A stretch of 34,128 bases of DNA from JBBTXJ01 sp038061815 (GTDB taxonomy: Bacteria; Patescibacteriota; Patescibacteriia; Magasanikbacterales; JBBTXJ01). Positions 1 to 9,925 of the stretch are shown here, piece by piece; positions within the stretch are counted from its first letter, which is position 1; the number at the start of each line of letters is the position of its first letter. Below the pieces are notes generated by a model that was given only the letters and a program-made list of their open reading frames with translations, was not told where the DNA came from and did no database searches. The position numbers and the translations under genes were made by a program. The DNA lies in NCBI GenBank assembly GCA_038061815.1, contig JBBTYK010000016.1, forward strand, positions 1 through 34,128, read 5' to 3'.

Positions 1-1
1 A

Positions 2-3000
2 ACGGTGCGCGGCGTCAATCTCGGCGACGGCGGCGCAAGCGCGTTGTTGTTTGAAGACCAGCCGGTGCGCGTGGATAAATTTGACAGAGACCGCGAGGGC
101 CAGCTCGGCGAAGTGGTGGGATTCGTCCCGAATTTCGGCGCTGGTATGGCGCGCGTGCTGGTACAGGTGGGCGACCAAAAGAGCAATCCATTATTGTACG
201 AGGTTCGCGCGTTCCGCGAGCAAGACCGTCCGCAAATCGGGAGCGTCAATCCTGACCGCGGGCCGTCTGGAACGTATGTCACGGTTGCGGGCACGGGATT
301 CGGAGCGGCCGGGCAAGGGAGCGTCGTGGTGTTTGAACACAAGGCAAGCGGACAAACGTATTTTGCCGATACGGATTTTCCCGCCGAATGCGGCGCGGGC
401 ACGTGGAATGATGGATTGGTTGTGGTGAAAGTGCCGCGCGGCGTTGACCTCGGCGCTGCAGCCGGCGGTGTTGCCGCCTACAAAGTGTACGTGAAACGCG
501 GCGCCGCGCAGGTGCAGAGCAACGCGGTGGATTTTGGCGTCGCCATAGCGGGACAACCCGCGCCCGGGATTTGTAAAATTGACCCGAACATGCGGCCGAC
601 GGGCGGCGCGATTGACATCTACGGCGAGAACTTCGGCGCCGCGGCCGGTAATGTTATTTTTTGGGACGCGAACGCAACGCAGGATGTCGCGAGCTGGACC
701 GCTGCCGATGTGCGCGCGGTTGGCGCGGTGTGGGAAGAAACCGGACGGCATGTGAGCGTGGCGGTGCCGGACGGCGCCGTGAGCGGGCCGGTCAAAGTGG
801 TGCGCGGCGCGGACCAGTCGCAGAGCAACGGCTATGATTTCATCGTCGGCAGTTGTATTCAAAATCGCAATCAGTGTCCCGTTCGCGGACAGACCTGCTG
901 CCAGTCGGGATTTTATGCGGGGGCGTGTCAGGAATCGTGCGAAGCCGGCGCGCGGACCGCGGAATATTCGTGGATTTTTTCAACCGGCAACATCCCGCTC
1001 GTGCCGGATGTAGTGCAATGCTGCGGCCGTAATTGTCCGCTGGCAAATCCATTGCCGAGTCCGGCGCCGTGGGACGGACAGCAAAACAGCGAATCCGTAT
1101 GCGCCGGCGCGCTCATTCGCGGGACGTTCACCACCAACATTGACGCCAACCGCGGCAATCCTGAAGATAATTTCATTTTGGAAAAATGTTCAGCCGAAGG
1201 CGATAATCCGTGCGCCGCGTTTACGGAAGTGCACACCGGCGCCGTCGTGCGTAATGGCGCGAAACAGGCGGAGTTCAGTTTTTCCGGCGAGCATCGGCCT
1301 AATTTGGAGCCGAATGCCACGTACCAAGTGCGTATTATGGAAGGACTGGTGGCAATGCCGGACGCTGAAGCGGGCCGTGACGGCGGCGAGATGCGTCCTG
1401 ACCCGGCTATGGTTAAGGCGTGCGGCGGCGAACGTCATGCGCGCGGCACCGCGTACTGTTTCCGATTCCGTACGAATGACCGCGAATGCGCGATTGGCGC
1501 GGTGGCCGTGGCGCCTGCGGCGTTTACCGCAAAAGAGCTCGGATTTTTGGTGGCGACTGATGACAATAATGTCATCCCGGAATTGACTGCAGACGCGGAG
1601 CCGCTCTATCGCGCCGGCGTGACGGCGGCTGGGAACATCTGTGTCGCGCTTGACCCGTCGCAGTTTGCGTGGCAGTGGAACGAATCATCGCGCGGCGCCG
1701 TGGCGCAGGTGCTCGCGGCGGGCCGCGAAGGTTCATTTACGCGATTCATCCAGACGCTTAAGCCTTCCGAGGCCGCAGTGACAATCAGCGCCACTGCGAG
1801 CGGCGTTACCGGCTCCGGAACGCTGCTCGTCTCGCCGGGAGACCCGCAAATCATCGCCGCGTGGCCGCAGTGTCAAGCGGCGTGCGTGAATGTTGATACC
1901 GGCATTTCGTTTAACATTCCCATGGACGAACGGACGCTCACTCCGGAGAATATCGGCGCGTATCAGTGTCGCAACGAATTGTGCAAGATGGAGGACATCG
2001 CTGCGGATGTTGCAAGCGGCCGATTCCCGAATATGGTGGAGAGCGTCACCTATGAGGACGTGAACGACGCCGAAGTGCCGCCGTACGCGAAGCATCACGC
2101 GCGGCTGAATCTGCGCGGCGATTTGGCGGTCGGCGCGTTTTATCGCATGCGGCTGCTGCCGGATATTAAGAGCCGCGACGGCGTGTCGCTTTCTAAGATA
2201 AGTGACGACTATGATTTTCCGATGGAGAGTAACGGCCAGAGCCAGCTTTGGAAATCATTTGTATTTCGCGTGCGCAATGATGACAAACCGTGCGCCATTG
2301 AGTCCGTGAATGTACAACCAACCGAGGGAACGGTGCGCGCGATTGGCTCGCAAAAGTGGTTCCGCGCATCGGCGCAGGGCGAGGAAAACGGCTGCGGCCC
2401 GAATGGCGGCGCAGAATTGCTGAACGCGGCGGCGATGAGTTGGGCATGGACGGCCGCAGAACCGGCTGTGGTTGGACTCCAAACGTTTGACGTATCGGCG
2501 CGGCCGGCGGCTGGATGCACGGCGCAGTGTTTACTGACCGGTTCATCGCCGCAGGCACGCCTTTGCGGTAACGCGCGATTGGATGCGGGCGAGGATTGCG
2601 ACCCGGCAAACGGTACGTGGTGCGCGGACCGCTGTTTGTTTGCCGGCACCGCGGCGCCGACGTGCGGGAACGGCAATGTTGATGAAGGCGAACAATGTGA
2701 TGATGGCAATGCGGCCGCCGGCGATGGATGTTCCGACCGATGTCTTGCGGAAGGCGCATCGGCGACAAAGGTAACGTGCGGCAATACGGACATCGCCCCG
2801 GGCGAAAATTGCGATGACGGAAACATGAGCGCCGGCGACGGATGTTCGCCTGATTGTATTAAAGAAGGAACTGTATTATCCGAAGCATGGTGCCGCGCGC
2901 AGGGCGACGGCGCGAAAGACCGCTATCCCGCATGTGCGCAGGCGGTGCCGTCATGCGGCAACGGCGCGCTTGAAAGCGGCGAAGCGTGTGACCCTCCGCA

Positions 3001-6000
3001 GGCGGGTGTGTGTTCCAGCCGCTGTCTTTTTGCAGGCGGCGCCGGTAAAGAGAGCTGCGGCAACGGCGTTTTGGAACCGCAATTCGGCGAGGAATGCGAT
3101 GACGCTAATCAGGCGCAAGGCGACGGTTGCGAGCAATGCCTCCTGCGCGGCTCGTCGCTTCGCTATGCGGCTGCGTCAATGTGCGGCGATGGGCAAGTCG
3201 GAATCGGTGAATCGTTCCGATGCGAATCCAATCAGCATGGTGACGGACGTCAAGACCCGCTCGTGCTCGCCACACTGCAGAGCATCGCCGGTCACGAACA
3301 AGATTTACAAGGCGAAGGCGCAGATGAAGCGCGCATAGAAAGCGCCATCCATGCCGAGGCGTCATACAACGATACTACCGGTTCCGGAGATGCGAAATTG
3401 GTGTTGCAGTGCGGCTTCACGCAAGCTGACCAATGCCCTGACCCGGATAATTACGGCGTTGGCTCAAACGGCTGTTGCTATGCGTATCCGACGGTGAGCG
3501 ATATGGAGCCGGTCGGCGATGGCGCGTGCCGCAATCCGGCGCTTTCGTTCGTGATTGACTCCGGCATTTCAAATAAGTCGCTTGAAGGGAACATTACGAT
3601 TGCCGTAGAACGGAGAAGCGACTGTTTGGAGGACGAGACGGAAATCGCATTTGACCAACAAACGGTGCGGCTGGCCGCGCCCACGTGGTGGGAACGATTT
3701 GTTGCGCGCATGCGTCATGTGATGAGTCTGTTATTTGTAGAAGTGGTGAACGCGGCGCCGCAACCGGGACAGCCGGGCGGTGCGCCGCAGCGGCCGGCGA
3801 CGTGTTCCAACGGCCGCAAGGATGCGGGCGAAGTGCAAATAGATTGCGGCGGTTTGTGCGGCGCGTGTACGGGAGCGGTGTGTTTGGGCAATGCGCAGTG
3901 CGCAAGCGGGAGCTGTCAGAACGGCCGTTGCATTGCGGTCGCGCAACCGGCGCAACCGGCGCCCGCCAAACAACCGGCCGCTCAACCGGCGGCGCCAGCA
4001 CAGCCGGCTCCGAAAGCGGGACAACCCGCGCCTGCACCTGGTGCGCCGGCTCCGGCCAAGGAAGCGCCCGCGGCAGGACAAGATGGCGCCGCGCCTGCTT
4101 TGAAAGGACTCGGCGAATTGCCCCCGGCGGAACCGGCAGGTGGGGCCGACGTAAAGGCATCGTTGAAACAGCAACAGGAATTGGAACAGGCAATCAAGGA
4201 ACAGCGCAAGAAACAAGAGGCGGCGCGGCGAGCGGCAGGAGCGCCCGATCCTGCGCCGGTTCGTCCGGTAGTTGCGCCGGCGCGCTGGTGCGCCAGCACG
4301 CTCCAGGCGCGGTATCGCAACACAGTGAAGGACGGAAAGCCGAAAGTGGAGATAATGCCGCTCTCGCTTTTTGCGCCCAATACACGGTATCGCGTGATTA
4401 TCAACGGTGGCGCGAACGGCGTGCGTGATGCGCGCAACGTGCCGTTGAAAGAAAATGTTGAGTGGCAGTTTAGCACGGGACCGCACGTGTGCACGCTGGA
4501 CCAGGTGCGCATTGAACCGAACGCATGGGTGTTCAGCACGACACAGCAAGGCACCGGGCAGCTGTGCAGCGCGGATGCGGATTGCGGCGATGGCGGTTTG
4601 TGCGTGGACGCTGGAGGCGGCGACAAGCGATGCGACCTCTCGCGTCGTCGGTTTGTGGCGCGCGCCTACACAGGCATTGATGCCAATGCGCGCGAGATTG
4701 CGCCGGTGCCTAATTTTTACGATTGGCTCTACGAATGGAGCCCGACGCAGGACAGTATTGTAGACGTGGTCGCAGATGAAAACGCGAGTACGGCGCTCGT
4801 GGCCACGAAACAGGGCAAATCCGGCGATGAGACCGTCGCGGCAAAAGCGACCATCACCGCCGATTCGGTGAACAATCCATCGCAGGTACAAACGCGCGTT
4901 GTAACAGGCGCGTCATCAGTGAAAGTATCGGCCTGCGAACGGCCGTGGCCGGCGCTGGTCGGCGGGCCGCCGGTGTTTCCGTATGAAGATGTGGAGGGGA
5001 ATGATGACGGCATCGGCGCAGCCGCGCCGGTCGGCACGCGAAACGTGTGGACGAATTTCAGCGCGTGGTACTGCATGGACGGCGCGTCAACCGCGACGAC
5101 CACCGACAACCTCCCGGCGCTTACGCCGCAGTTCATTCAGTATAATAAAGAAGGGTCATCGCTCCTCAAGCGATTCCACCTGTTGACGCCCGACGGCGAG
5201 GCAGTCGGCATTATGGTGCGCACCAATCCGCAATGGCTCTCGCTCGCGGAGTGGTATGAGAATGAGTTCCCGGGCCAGGGGAAGCTGCGGCCGCTCCCGC
5301 CGATTGACGGCTTTGAGGCCGCGCAGTTGGCGGACACCGTTTATGTGAACGCGGTCAATTACGATGCCGTGGCCGGAACGTTGTACGCCAATGTGTACGT
5401 GATGTCTATGAGCGGCGTGGGACGGGCGAGGCCGTCGGCGGCGCTGCGGAATATTTTTGACCAACTCGTTAAAAATGTGCAGTTCACCGCCAATGTTGTT
5501 CAGTACAACCGATGCGCGGCCGCCAACAATCAGGACCCGGATATGGCGAGCCCGCGGTGTAGCGCCGATGTGGAATGCGCTGGCGATTGGGCTGGTCGGC
5601 GGTGTCTGGCGGATAAGGATAAATTGCGCCGTGACCTGACGCGCATGCACGATGCAACAGTGCTTCTCGGCAAACTCAAGGAGTATCGCCGCGTGAACGG
5701 CGGTTTCCCGCGTCTGAATGAAGTGGAAAATCAGGTGGGGAGCTTTGTGCCGTTCTTCACCACGAGCAAATGGGGTTCATGGCAGTCGGCGCTCGGCAAT
5801 ACGCTCGCAACGCGTGTGCCGGAAGACCCGGTGAACAAATTTGTCGGATGTTCCGCAGAGGAGGGATATGATTCTGAAACGTGCTGGAATAGCGCGGCGC
5901 AGACATTCCAGTGCAATGGGGGGAATGTGTATCAGTATCGCACCGCGCCCGACGGGCAGGCGGCCGATGTGTGGATGCATTTTGAGTTTTTTGACCCGGC

Positions 6001-7972
6001 GCAACGGGAACTGGCGGCGCAGATTGACGCGGCGGCGGGTGATGGCGTAGCGCTCCAAGAGGGGGCGTGCGTAGTGGAGGGTCAGGTAATCGGCGCGGGA
6101 TCTGCGACGTGTGGCAATGATATTCTTGAGCCCGTAGAAATGTGCGACGGGGTGAAGACGGTGGAACGATGTCAGGACCCAAATGCATCGGCGCTCGGCC
6201 GACTCGTAGATGGTCAGACGGTATTTGACCGTGAACTGTGGCAAGTGACCGGTTGCCGCAATGATTGCGCGGCGCGGATTCAGGTTCCCATTCCAGTTGG
6301 TTTGTGTACCAACGGTGTCAATGTGTGCGCGAATAATCAAGAGTGTCCAGCGGGAAGCACGTGCCGTCTGCAGGGCGCCGGCGGTCAGCCCATCACACTC
6401 ATGTGTGTGGGACGTCCGGAACTTGAGCGGGCGAGTGCCGCTGGTATTATTCAAGCGGCGGCAATACCAGGTGCATTATGCGGTAATGGACGGCAAGATC
6501 AGGGAGAGCAGTGCGATGACGGCCCGTCAAACGGACGGTATGGCGGATATTGCAATAGCACGTGCACGAGAACGACCGGATACTGCGGCGACCGCGTGTT
6601 GCAAGCGGAGGAGTCGTGCGACCCGACTGCGCCGCCAGTGAACAACCAGCAGGCAGGCGCCACTTGGTCGGAGCATCGCGAGGGCAGCTGCGGGTGGGAT
6701 TGTCAATCGTACGGCGAGTATTGTGGTGACGGGACGATACAACAACAGCATGAGACCTGTGATGACGGCAACACCGCGGCAGGAGATGGATGCAGTGCGC
6801 CGCAATGTCAGGTGGAGCCGCAAGCGCCGGCAGTATGCGGCAACGGACGTAAAGAAGGCGCGGAGCAATGTGACGGCGGCGAGCGGTGCGACGCGCAGTG
6901 CCGCGTGATAGGCGCGTATTGCGGCAATGGGCTTATTGACGCCGGCGAGGTATGTGATAACGGTGACCAGAACGGCGTGGCGTGCGCCGGCGAATACGGA
7001 CGACAGTGCTCCTTCTGTTCCGCCGATTGCCGCACGGTGCGCTTCGCGAGCGGGCCGTTTTGCGGGGATGGACAGGTGACGGCGCCGGAGGTGTGTGATG
7101 GCGCGGCGTTAACGGCGGGTTTTGTGTGTTTTGATAACGTACAGTTTAGAACGGCGCCCGATGCCACCAAGCGTTGTGAGGCTTCGTGTGCTGAACCAGC
7201 TTGTGTAGGGGATCGGTACACCTTATGCCACCTCGGGGAAACATGCGGTGAGGTTGGGCTTGCTATCTCAAATATTGACGGTAATGATACGTTTAGCATA
7301 ACGATAAATCGTATTAGCGGCAACCAGGGGAGTCGTACGATTGAGGTGGCGCCAAACACGACGCTCACCTTTGATACGCTGCCTACGGGGCGATACCAGC
7401 TGGAGGTTCAGTACATAAATACATCTAATACTGATAACAGGTGCGCAGATTGTGTCGCATTGAAGAGTGACCCCGCACGAGGCGGAGTGGGGCGTATCCG
7501 CATTCAGTTTACGCCGCGCGTTACCGTTGATGAGGCGAGTTTTTCAAAGCACACGTCGGTGTCTCAGGTGTGGCAGCGGAATAACACGATTAAGCATTAC
7601 TTTTTGGGTGAGGCGGCGCTCGAGAATAATGTTGTGACTAAGAATTTCTTTAATGATTGGCTGAGCGAACGCCTTATTGCGCGTATTGAGGAGCGGCAAT
7701 ATAACACCACCTTTTTGCAGTGGTTTGACGCGCATTGTCCAAGCCGGCGGCAATGTGATGGGATTGTTTTAAATAGTGCGCGATATTTTACATTGCGAAA
7801 TGAGGCAAAGTGGTGGAGCGAGCGGCAGAGCACATTGGGGCGACCTGTGCCGGGCGAGATTACCGGGTCATTTTATGTTGACCGTGCGCATTCCATTATT
7901 ATTCCTGATGCATCCGATGACACATTCAGCATGGGCGGCGGAGCTTCCTTCCAGTTTGATGTTTCCGGTTAA
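2..7972 (+). CDS. Giant Cys-rich surface protein with IPT/TIG, Big_5-like and DUF4215 repeats (5' partial)
   Basis: The reading frame is open from the first bases of the window, so the N-terminus lies outside; 2,655 residues are visible after a GTG at base 5. In order I see two IPT/TIG Ig-like domains (about residues 75-280), bacterial Ig-like Big_5/SbsA-type segments (about 335-760), six Cys-rich DUF4215-type repeats of the CGNGxxDxGExCDDGN pattern (about 853-1073), a Pro/Ala-rich linker with a short charged helix (about 1310-1423), a pseudopilin-like globular segment (about 1872-1996), seven more DUF4215-type repeats (about 2034-2402) and a C-terminal region without recognised motifs. The high, paired Cys content fits an exported, disulfide-stabilised adhesin or stalk. 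That role is inferred from architecture; no enzymatic motif was seen. No sorting signal or membrane anchor is visible at the C-terminus. The next two genes encode membrane-anchored proteins with TSP3 motifs and may belong to the same surface system. Confidence 0.85.
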   Translation, partial: TVRGVNLGDGGASALLFEDQPVRVDKFDRDREGQLGEVVGFVPNFGAGMARVLVQVGDQKSNPLLYEVRAFREQDRPQIGSVNPDRGPSGTYVTVAGTGFGAAGQGSVVVFEHKASGQTYFADTDFPAECGAGTWNDGLVVVKVPRGVDLGAAAGGVAAYKVYVKRGAAQVQSNAVDFGVAIAGQPAPGICKIDPNMRPTGGAIDIYGENFGAAAGNVIFWDANATQDVASWTAADVRAVGAVWEETGRHVSVAVPDGAVSGPVKVVRGADQSQSNGYDFIVGSCIQNRNQCPVRGQTCCQSGFYAGACQESCEAGARTAEYSWIFSTGNIPLVPDVVQCCGRNCPLANPLPSPAPWDGQQNSESVCAGALIRGTFTTNIDANRGNPEDNFILEKCSAEGDNPCAAFTEVHTGAVVRNGAKQAEFSFSGEHRPNLEPNATYQVRIMEGLVAMPDAEAGRDGGEMRPDPAMVKACGGERHARGTAYCFRFRTNDRECAIGAVAVAPAAFTAKELGFLVATDDNNVIPELTADAEPLYRAGVTAAGNICVALDPSQFAWQWNESSRGAVAQVLAAGREGSFTRFIQTLKPSEAAVTISATASGVTGSGTLLVSPGDPQIIAAWPQCQAACVNVDTGISFNIPMDERTLTPENIGAYQCRNELCKMEDIAADVASGRFPNMVESVTYEDVNDAEVPPYAKHHARLNLRGDLAVGAFYRMRLLPDIKSRDGVSLSKISDDYDFPMESNGQSQLWKSFVFRVRNDDKPCAIESVNVQPTEGTVRAIGSQKWFRASAQGEENGCGPNGGAELLNAAAMSWAWTAAEPAVVGLQTFDVSARPAAGCTAQCLLTGSSPQARLCGNARLDAGEDCDPANGTWCADRCLFAGTAAPTCGNGNVDEGEQCDDGNAAAGDGCSDRCLAEGASATKVTCGNTDIAPGENCDDGNMSAGDGCSPDCIKEGTVLSEAWCRAQGDGAKDRYPACAQAVPSCGNGALESGEACDPPQAGVCSSRCLFAGGAGKESCGNGVLEPQFGEECDDANQAQGDGCEQCLLRGSSLRYAAASMCGDGQVGIGESFRCESNQHGDGRQDPLVLATLQSIAGHEQDLQGEGADEARIESAIHAEASYNDTTGSGDAKLVLQCGFTQADQCPDPDNYGVGSNGCCYAYPTVSDMEPVGDGACRNPALSFVIDSGISNKSLEGNITIAVERRSDCLEDETEIAFDQQTVRLAAPTWWERFVARMRHVMSLLFVEVVNAAPQPGQPGGAPQRPATCSNGRKDAGEVQIDCGGLCGACTGAVCLGNAQCASGSCQNGRCIAVAQPAQPAPAKQPAAQPAAPAQPAPKAGQPAPAPGAPAPAKEAPAAGQDGAAPALKGLGELPPAEPAGGADVKASLKQQQELEQAIKEQRKKQEAARRAAGAPDPAPVRPVVAPARWCASTLQARYRNTVKDGKPKVEIMPLSLFAPNTRYRVIINGGANGVRDARNVPLKENVEWQFSTGPHVCTLDQVRIEPNAWVFSTTQQGTGQLCSADADCGDGGLCVDAGGGDKRCDLSRRRFVARAYTGIDANAREIAPVPNFYDWLYEWSPTQDSIVDVVADENASTALVATKQGKSGDETVAAKATITADSVNNPSQVQTRVVTGASSVKVSACERPWPALVGGPPVFPYEDVEGNDDGIGAAAPVGTRNVWTNFSAWYCMDGASTATTTDNLPALTPQFIQYNKEGSSLLKRFHLLTPDGEAVGIMVRTNPQWLSLAEWYENEFPGQGKLRPLPPIDGFEAAQLADTVYVNAVNYDAVAGTLYANVYVMSMSGVGRARPSAALRNIFDQLVKNVQFTANVVQYNRCAAANNQDPDMASPRCSADVECAGDWAGRRCLADKDKLRRDLTRMHDATVLLGKLKEYRRVNGGFPRLNEVENQVGSFVPFFTTSKWGSWQSALGNTLATRVPEDPVNKFVGCSAEEGYDSETCWNSAAQTFQCNGGNVYQYRTAPDGQAADVWMHFEFFDPAQRELAAQIDAAAGDGVALQEGACVVEGQVIGAGSATCGNDILEPVEMCDGVKTVERCQDPNASALGRLVDGQTVFDRELWQVTGCRNDCAARIQVPIPVGLCTNGVNVCANNQECPAGSTCRLQGAGGQPITLMCVGRPELERASAAGIIQAAAIPGALCGNGRQDQGEQCDDGPSNGRYGGYCNSTCTRTTGYCGDRVLQAEESCDPTAPPVNNQQAGATWSEHREGSCGWDCQSYGEYCGDGTIQQQHETCDDGNTAAGDGCSAPQCQVEPQAPAVCGNGRKEGAEQCDGGERCDAQCRVIGAYCGNGLIDAGEVCDNGDQNGVACAGEYGRQCSFCSADCRTVRFASGPFCGDGQVTAPEVCDGAALTAGFVCFDNVQFRTAPDATKRCEASCAEPACVGDRYTLCHLGETCGEVGLAISNIDGNDTFSITINRISGNQGSRTIEVAPNTTLTFDTLPTGRYQLEVQYINTSNTDNRCADCVALKSDPARGGVGRIRIQFTPRVTVDEASFSKHTSVSQVWQRNNTIKHYFLGEAALENNVVTKNFFNDWLSERLIARIEERQYNTTFLQWFDAHCPSRRQCDGIVLNSARYFTLRNEAKWWSERQSTLGRPVPGEITGSFYVDRAHSIIIPDASDDTFSMGGGASFQFDVSG

Positions 7973-7983
7973 TCGTTCACGTG

Positions 7984-7992
7984 TGATACAAT
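7984..7992 (+). promoter_or_regulatory. Extended -10 promoter for the 8005 gene
   Basis: TGA followed by TACAAT matches an extended -10 element. It ends 12 bases before the ATG at 8005, so the predicted start of transcription leaves a leader of only about 5 bases. No convincing -35 hexamer or Shine-Dalgarno sequence is present. Confidence 0.5.
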
Positions 7993-8004
7993 AATAGAAA
8001 CACT

Positions 8005-8610
8005 ATGTTTGACAAACCATCACAACCCGGCGCGCCGGTGCCGCCGCCATCTTCCGCATCAACTCCACCGGCATCGTCATCACCAGCTGACCTGACCGGC
8101 CATCCTATTATGGATAAACCAACCGCAGTGGAAAGCGGGCGGCTGCAACCAACCAGTTCCCCGCCACCGCCGCCCTCGTTACCTCCCGCGCAACTCGCTG
8201 GGCCGGTGTTGGCGCCTGCGCAATCGCACAAGGCAAAGTGGATTATTTTGGGCGTGGTGTTGCTGGCGCTTCTCGGGGTGCTCGGCGTATGGGTCTATAC
8301 GCTCAATCGTCCGTCAGATGCCGGGGACGCGGCGCCCGCGGTCACTGTCACGCCAGAACCTGTTCCTGATGGCGATGCGGATAAGGACGGTCTCATGGAT
8401 AGCCGTGAACGCGAGCTTGGCACTGACAAGAACAATCCAGATTCAGACAATGACGGCCTGACGGATAATGAAGAGGCGACGCTTTGGAATACCGACCCGC
8501 TGATTAATGACACCGACAAAGACGGTTTTCTTGACGGTGAGGAGGTTGACAACGGTTACAATCCGAACGGAGCGGGCAAACTTTTTAATGTGAACGACGT
8601 AAATTTGTAA
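8005..8610 (+). CDS. Single-pass membrane protein with TSP3-type calcium-binding repeats
   Basis: This 201-residue protein has a Pro/Ser/Thr-rich N-terminal tail of about 75 residues, one strong transmembrane segment (about 77-98, after a Lys-rich start), and a C-terminal part carrying three thrombospondin type 3-like acidic motifs. These are DxDKDGLMD, DSDNDGLTD and DTDKDGFLD, at about 128-180. Such D-rich loops bind calcium in known TSP3 proteins. With a basic stretch before the helix, the Pro-rich tail is probably cytoplasmic and the repeats external. It ends two bases before the next gene, whose product has the same layout, so the two are probably co-transcribed. No Shine-Dalgarno sequence is visible; the ATG lies just after an extended -10. 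The function is unknown; a structural or adhesive envelope role is inferred. Confidence 0.82.
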   Translation: MFDKPSQPGAPVPPPSSASTPPASSSPADLTGHPIMDKPTAVESGRLQPTSSPPPPPSLPPAQLAGPVLAPAQSHKAKWIILGVVLLALLGVLGVWVYTLNRPSDAGDAAPAVTVTPEPVPDGDADKDGLMDSRERELGTDKNNPDSDNDGLTDNEEATLWNTDPLINDTDKDGFLDGEEVDNGYNPNGAGKLFNVNDVNL

Positions 8611-8612
8611 AC

Positions 8613-9881
8613 ATGTTTGGTTTTGGCAAGAAAAAAACCGAGGGGGCTGCGCCAATAGCTGGAGGAAGTCAGGAAGAAAAAGAAATTCTTGAAAAGGTCG
8701 TTTTTCATACGATGCCGAAAGTAGGCGAAGCGGCCGCGTTGGAGTTGGCGAATACGGAAGAAAAGAAATCGCAAGGAGCGGGTGAAAAGAAGCCGGAAGA
8801 AAAGAAAAAGGAAACAGAAGCGCCGCGGCCGTCGCTCGCGCCGCCTCCGCCGCCGAAACCGGCTATGGCGCCGCCTCCGCTTTTAGCAAAACAGCCGCCG
8901 TTGCCGCACGGCGCGGCAAAAATCGCGCCTATTGCCGCATCGGGAGGGAAAAAATGGGTGGTCATCGGCGTAGTCGCGATTCTGTTGCTCATTCTCGGCG
9001 CTGGCGGGTGGTATTGGTATCGGTTTGTACGTGTGGCGCCGGAAACGGAACGCGGGTCATTGACGTTATCGCCGGGAGCGGATGTTGCGGCGTCCGAAAC
9101 AACCAGCGAACCGCAAACCGTTGGAACGCCGCCGCCTGTTTTCGCGCCGGTTGAAACGCACATGCTTGCCGACCGCGGCCTCGTGTCGTCGCGCGACAGC
9201 GATGCTGATTTGCTCACCGATATTGAGGAAGAATTATTTAGCACGGACGTCAATTTGCCGGATACGGATTTTGATGGCTGGCCGGACGGGTGGGAGATTG
9301 TGCACCTTTATGACCCATCACAGGGCAACGCGCGCCAGTTGATTGAAAATCCGCGCGTCACGGCGTTCACCAATGATGCCTATGGGTACGCCGTTCTGTA
9401 TCCGAATACGTGGGTGGCGCAGGCGGTTGACAGTCAGGACATGAAAGATGTGTTGTTGACCTCTGCCACCGGCGAATTCATTCAGATTACGGCGGAAGCG
9501 TATGGGAATCAGGCGACGAGCACTTTGGAAGAATCATATCTTCGCAATAAATATCCCGGCGGTTCCGCGTACACGTTGCACGCGTTGAATAATAAATTTA
9601 ATGTGCGCGGATTCCAGACCGCTGACGGATTGACCGTGTTTCTAGAAGGACATAAGACGCTGTACGTCGTGCGCTACATGCCCGGCTTGCGGTCAGAGAT
9701 TAATTTCAAACGAATCATGGCGATGTTAGTCGCTGGATTTCTCGTGAACGAAGGCGTGCCTCCAGCGATTACCGCCGCCGCGTCGTCTCCCACCGTCTTT
9801 GATTTTATTGAACCGTCTTCTTCCACTTCCACGCCCATTGCCGCGGCGACGAGCACGCCATCGGCGACGTCTACTCCGTAA
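8613..9881 (+). CDS. Pro-rich single-pass membrane protein with TSP3-type motifs and a PsbP-like domain
   Basis: This 422-residue protein starts with a Lys/Glu-rich and Pro-rich tail of about 110 residues containing PPPPP runs. A transmembrane segment follows at about 113-136. Next come two TSP3-like acidic loops (DSDADLLTD and DTDFDGWPD, about 193-230). A mixed alpha/beta region (about 250-380) beginning YGYAVLYPNTW resembles PsbP-like lipoprotein domains found in many CPR membrane proteins. The C-terminus is Ser/Thr/Ala-rich low complexity. It follows the 8005 gene after two bases and shares its Pro-rich tail / helix / TSP3 order, which suggests duplication followed by gain of the PsbP-like part. 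No Shine-Dalgarno sequence precedes the ATG. The function is unknown; calcium binding is inferred from the motif only. Confidence 0.82.
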   Translation: MFGFGKKKTEGAAPIAGGSQEEKEILEKVVFHTMPKVGEAAALELANTEEKKSQGAGEKKPEEKKKETEAPRPSLAPPPPPKPAMAPPPLLAKQPPLPHGAAKIAPIAASGGKKWVVIGVVAILLLILGAGGWYWYRFVRVAPETERGSLTLSPGADVAASETTSEPQTVGTPPPVFAPVETHMLADRGLVSSRDSDADLLTDIEEELFSTDVNLPDTDFDGWPDGWEIVHLYDPSQGNARQLIENPRVTAFTNDAYGYAVLYPNTWVAQAVDSQDMKDVLLTSATGEFIQITAEAYGNQATSTLEESYLRNKYPGGSAYTLHALNNKFNVRGFQTADGLTVFLEGHKTLYVVRYMPGLRSEINFKRIMAMLVAGFLVNEGVPPAITAAASSPTVFDFIEPSSSTSTPIAAATSTPSATSTP

Positions 9882-9890
9882 CACGCCGTC

Positions 9891-9919
9891 TTGTATTTTT
9901 TGTCTTTGGCCGGTACCAT
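9891..9919 (+). promoter_or_regulatory. Putative ybeY promoter, leaderless spacing
   Basis: TTGTAT (9891-9896) and TACCAT (9914-9919) are separated by 17 bases. The -10 ends 6 bases before the ATG at 9926, which would give a leaderless transcript. The hexamers are imperfect, so this is a moderate call. Confidence 0.35.
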
Positions 9920-9925
9920 GAAGAT

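Noticed and set aside
3731..4891. 386-codon minus-strand frame in the first giant gene
   Set aside because: Arg-rich antisense translation of the Pro/Ala linker, with no supporting start signals.
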